A DNA stretch of 64,000 nt. It comes from Candidatus Thiocaldithrix dubininis. GTDB lineage: Bacteria; Pseudomonadota; Gammaproteobacteria; Thiotrichales; Thiotrichaceae. A program made the translations under genes and the position numbers. The DNA lies in NCBI GenBank assembly GCA_029972135.1, contig CP124755.1, positions 1,674,001 to 1,738,000 on the forward strand. The letters are read 5' to 3'. Position 1 is the stretch's first letter. Each line of letters begins with the position of its first letter. The notes under the pieces were generated by a model, which made no database searches, was not told the origin of the DNA, and saw only the letters and a program-made list of their open reading frames with translations. Below, piece after piece: positions 63,349 to 64,000 of this stretch.

Positions 63349-64000
63349 TTAATGAATCACGACTTCGTAACTAACACTACCGTGATTACCGGCTTGCAAT
63401 TTGCCAACGAATGACCAATCAATGGCATTATCGACTACATGCGGCGTACACAAGCTCAATTCCGTAGGCGTTTGTACACAAGTTGGGCTACCGGCTACCA
63501 AATCTGTGAAGCTGGGTAAGGCATCATGCACAACGAGTTCGTCTAATACGCCATCGCCAATATTCTCATATTGAATGGTGTAACGTAGCGTTTCACCCGG
63601 TAAGGCTGTTTCGCCACTTTGATTGCGCGTAACATTCCACACAAACTTTTTCAGATCTAATTTGCCTGCACCACTGACTGCCGTATCGCTGCTGGCAGCA
63701 TTAACCTTGGTCGTATCCGTGCGCGTTTGCTTATTGGTCGCTGTTAGCACAGAGCCATCACCGTAAGTAAATTCGCTTTGTAACGTTAAGGTTTGAGTTG
63801 CACCACTGCTAGCGTTCGCAGGCGTCAATACTTTCGTCAAGATGCACAGTTTGTCACCGGCATTAAGGCTAATAGCACCTGTGATCACCGTATCGCCCGC
63901 ATTGAGCTTACTGTCGCAATTGGCATCGCGTAACAGTTGGCTTTCCCACAGTAAATTGCTGGGGTCGAGGTTTTCTTCAATCAAGCTTAAGCTAACTTCA
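63349..64000 (-). CDS. DUF11-type surface protein, 3' part only
   Basis: The frame has no stop up to the right edge (EVSLSLIEENLDPS at the edge), so the gene continues beyond 64000 and only about the last 217 residues are here. Two DUF11-like units are visible: one around the start (NAGDTVITGAISLNAGDKLC), and a second, ALPGETLRYTIQYENIGDGVLDELVVHDALP. The last strand is GNHGSVSYEVVIH. It is a large secreted or surface protein like that at 38135, with which it shares the DUF11 repeat type. Confidence 0.85.
   Translation of the reverse strand, partial: EVSLSLIEENLDPSNLLWESQLLRDANCDSKLNAGDTVITGAISLNAGDKLCILTKVLTPANASSGATQTLTLQSEFTYGDGSVLTATNKQTRTDTTKVNAASSDTAVSGAGKLDLKKFVWNVTRNQSGETALPGETLRYTIQYENIGDGVLDELVVHDALPSFTDLVAGSPTCVQTPTELSLCTPHVVDNAIDWSFVGKLQAGNHGSVSYEVVIH

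Overview
The window reads as the chromosome of a gammaproteobacterium of moderate G+C content. The gene content fits a Thiothrix-like member of the Thiotrichales: multihaem cytochromes, the SHP/DHC/cytochrome b561 cluster, a nitric-oxide response, a large iron-uptake block and a protelomerase-family protein. The order is an inference and the genus is left open. No rRNA or tRNA gene was recognised.

Layout. 1-6467 is one very large CRISPR array: 100 intact 28-bp repeats plus a decayed terminal repeat at 6440. No cas genes are in view, and the leader must lie left of base 1. 6586-8414 holds three unrecognised exported or membrane proteins. 8397-10436 is a nitric-oxide response pair, a Crp/Fnr (Dnr-like) regulator and divergent nnrS, with a perfect FNR/DNR box between them. 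10458-18643 is a phosphate-starvation and membrane-lipid remodelling block: GNAT, PAP2 phosphatase, GT4 glycosyltransferase, BtaB- and BtaA-like betaine-lipid enzymes, OlsB-like ornithine-lipid acyltransferase, PhoB and PhoX. Good 11-bp-phased Pho boxes precede btaA, olsB and phoX. 18733-24963 holds two dihaem proteins, an aldo/keto reductase and a curious repeat-peptide/cysteine-rich protein pair.

25171-37097 is a Fur-type iron region: bfd, a HemP-like protein, exbB-exbD-tonB-fbpB-fbpC in one operon, a siderophore receptor with its PiuC/YbiX partner, FbpA, and two bacterioferritin subunits with complementary active sites. Four Fur boxes are visible. 37314-41598 holds a Coq4-like protein, a large secreted SdrD-B/DUF11 protein and an M50-like membrane protease. 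41694-45318 is the SHP-DHC-cytochrome b561 electron-transfer cluster with its two-component system. 45350-49135 is Kup next to KdpE and a truncated KdpD. 49321-56550 is mostly ordinary: SDR/DUF2269/DUF4166, a tyrosine phosphatase, a ProQ-domain protein, a WD40 membrane protein, an XAC2610-like protein and a radical SAM protein.

56729-64000 is the accessory end. It holds a telomere resolvase (protelomerase) homologue with its catalytic residues in place, then an IS91-family transposase remnant. Next is an integron gene cassette bounded by two attC sites and carrying a 927-residue superfamily 1 helicase with an unknown N-terminal domain. The rest is a broken transposase fragment, a FitAB/VapBC toxin-antitoxin pair, an HsdM-like remnant and the 3' part of a DUF11 surface protein that runs off the right edge. 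The cassette and the protelomerase are the strongest candidates for unusual biology.
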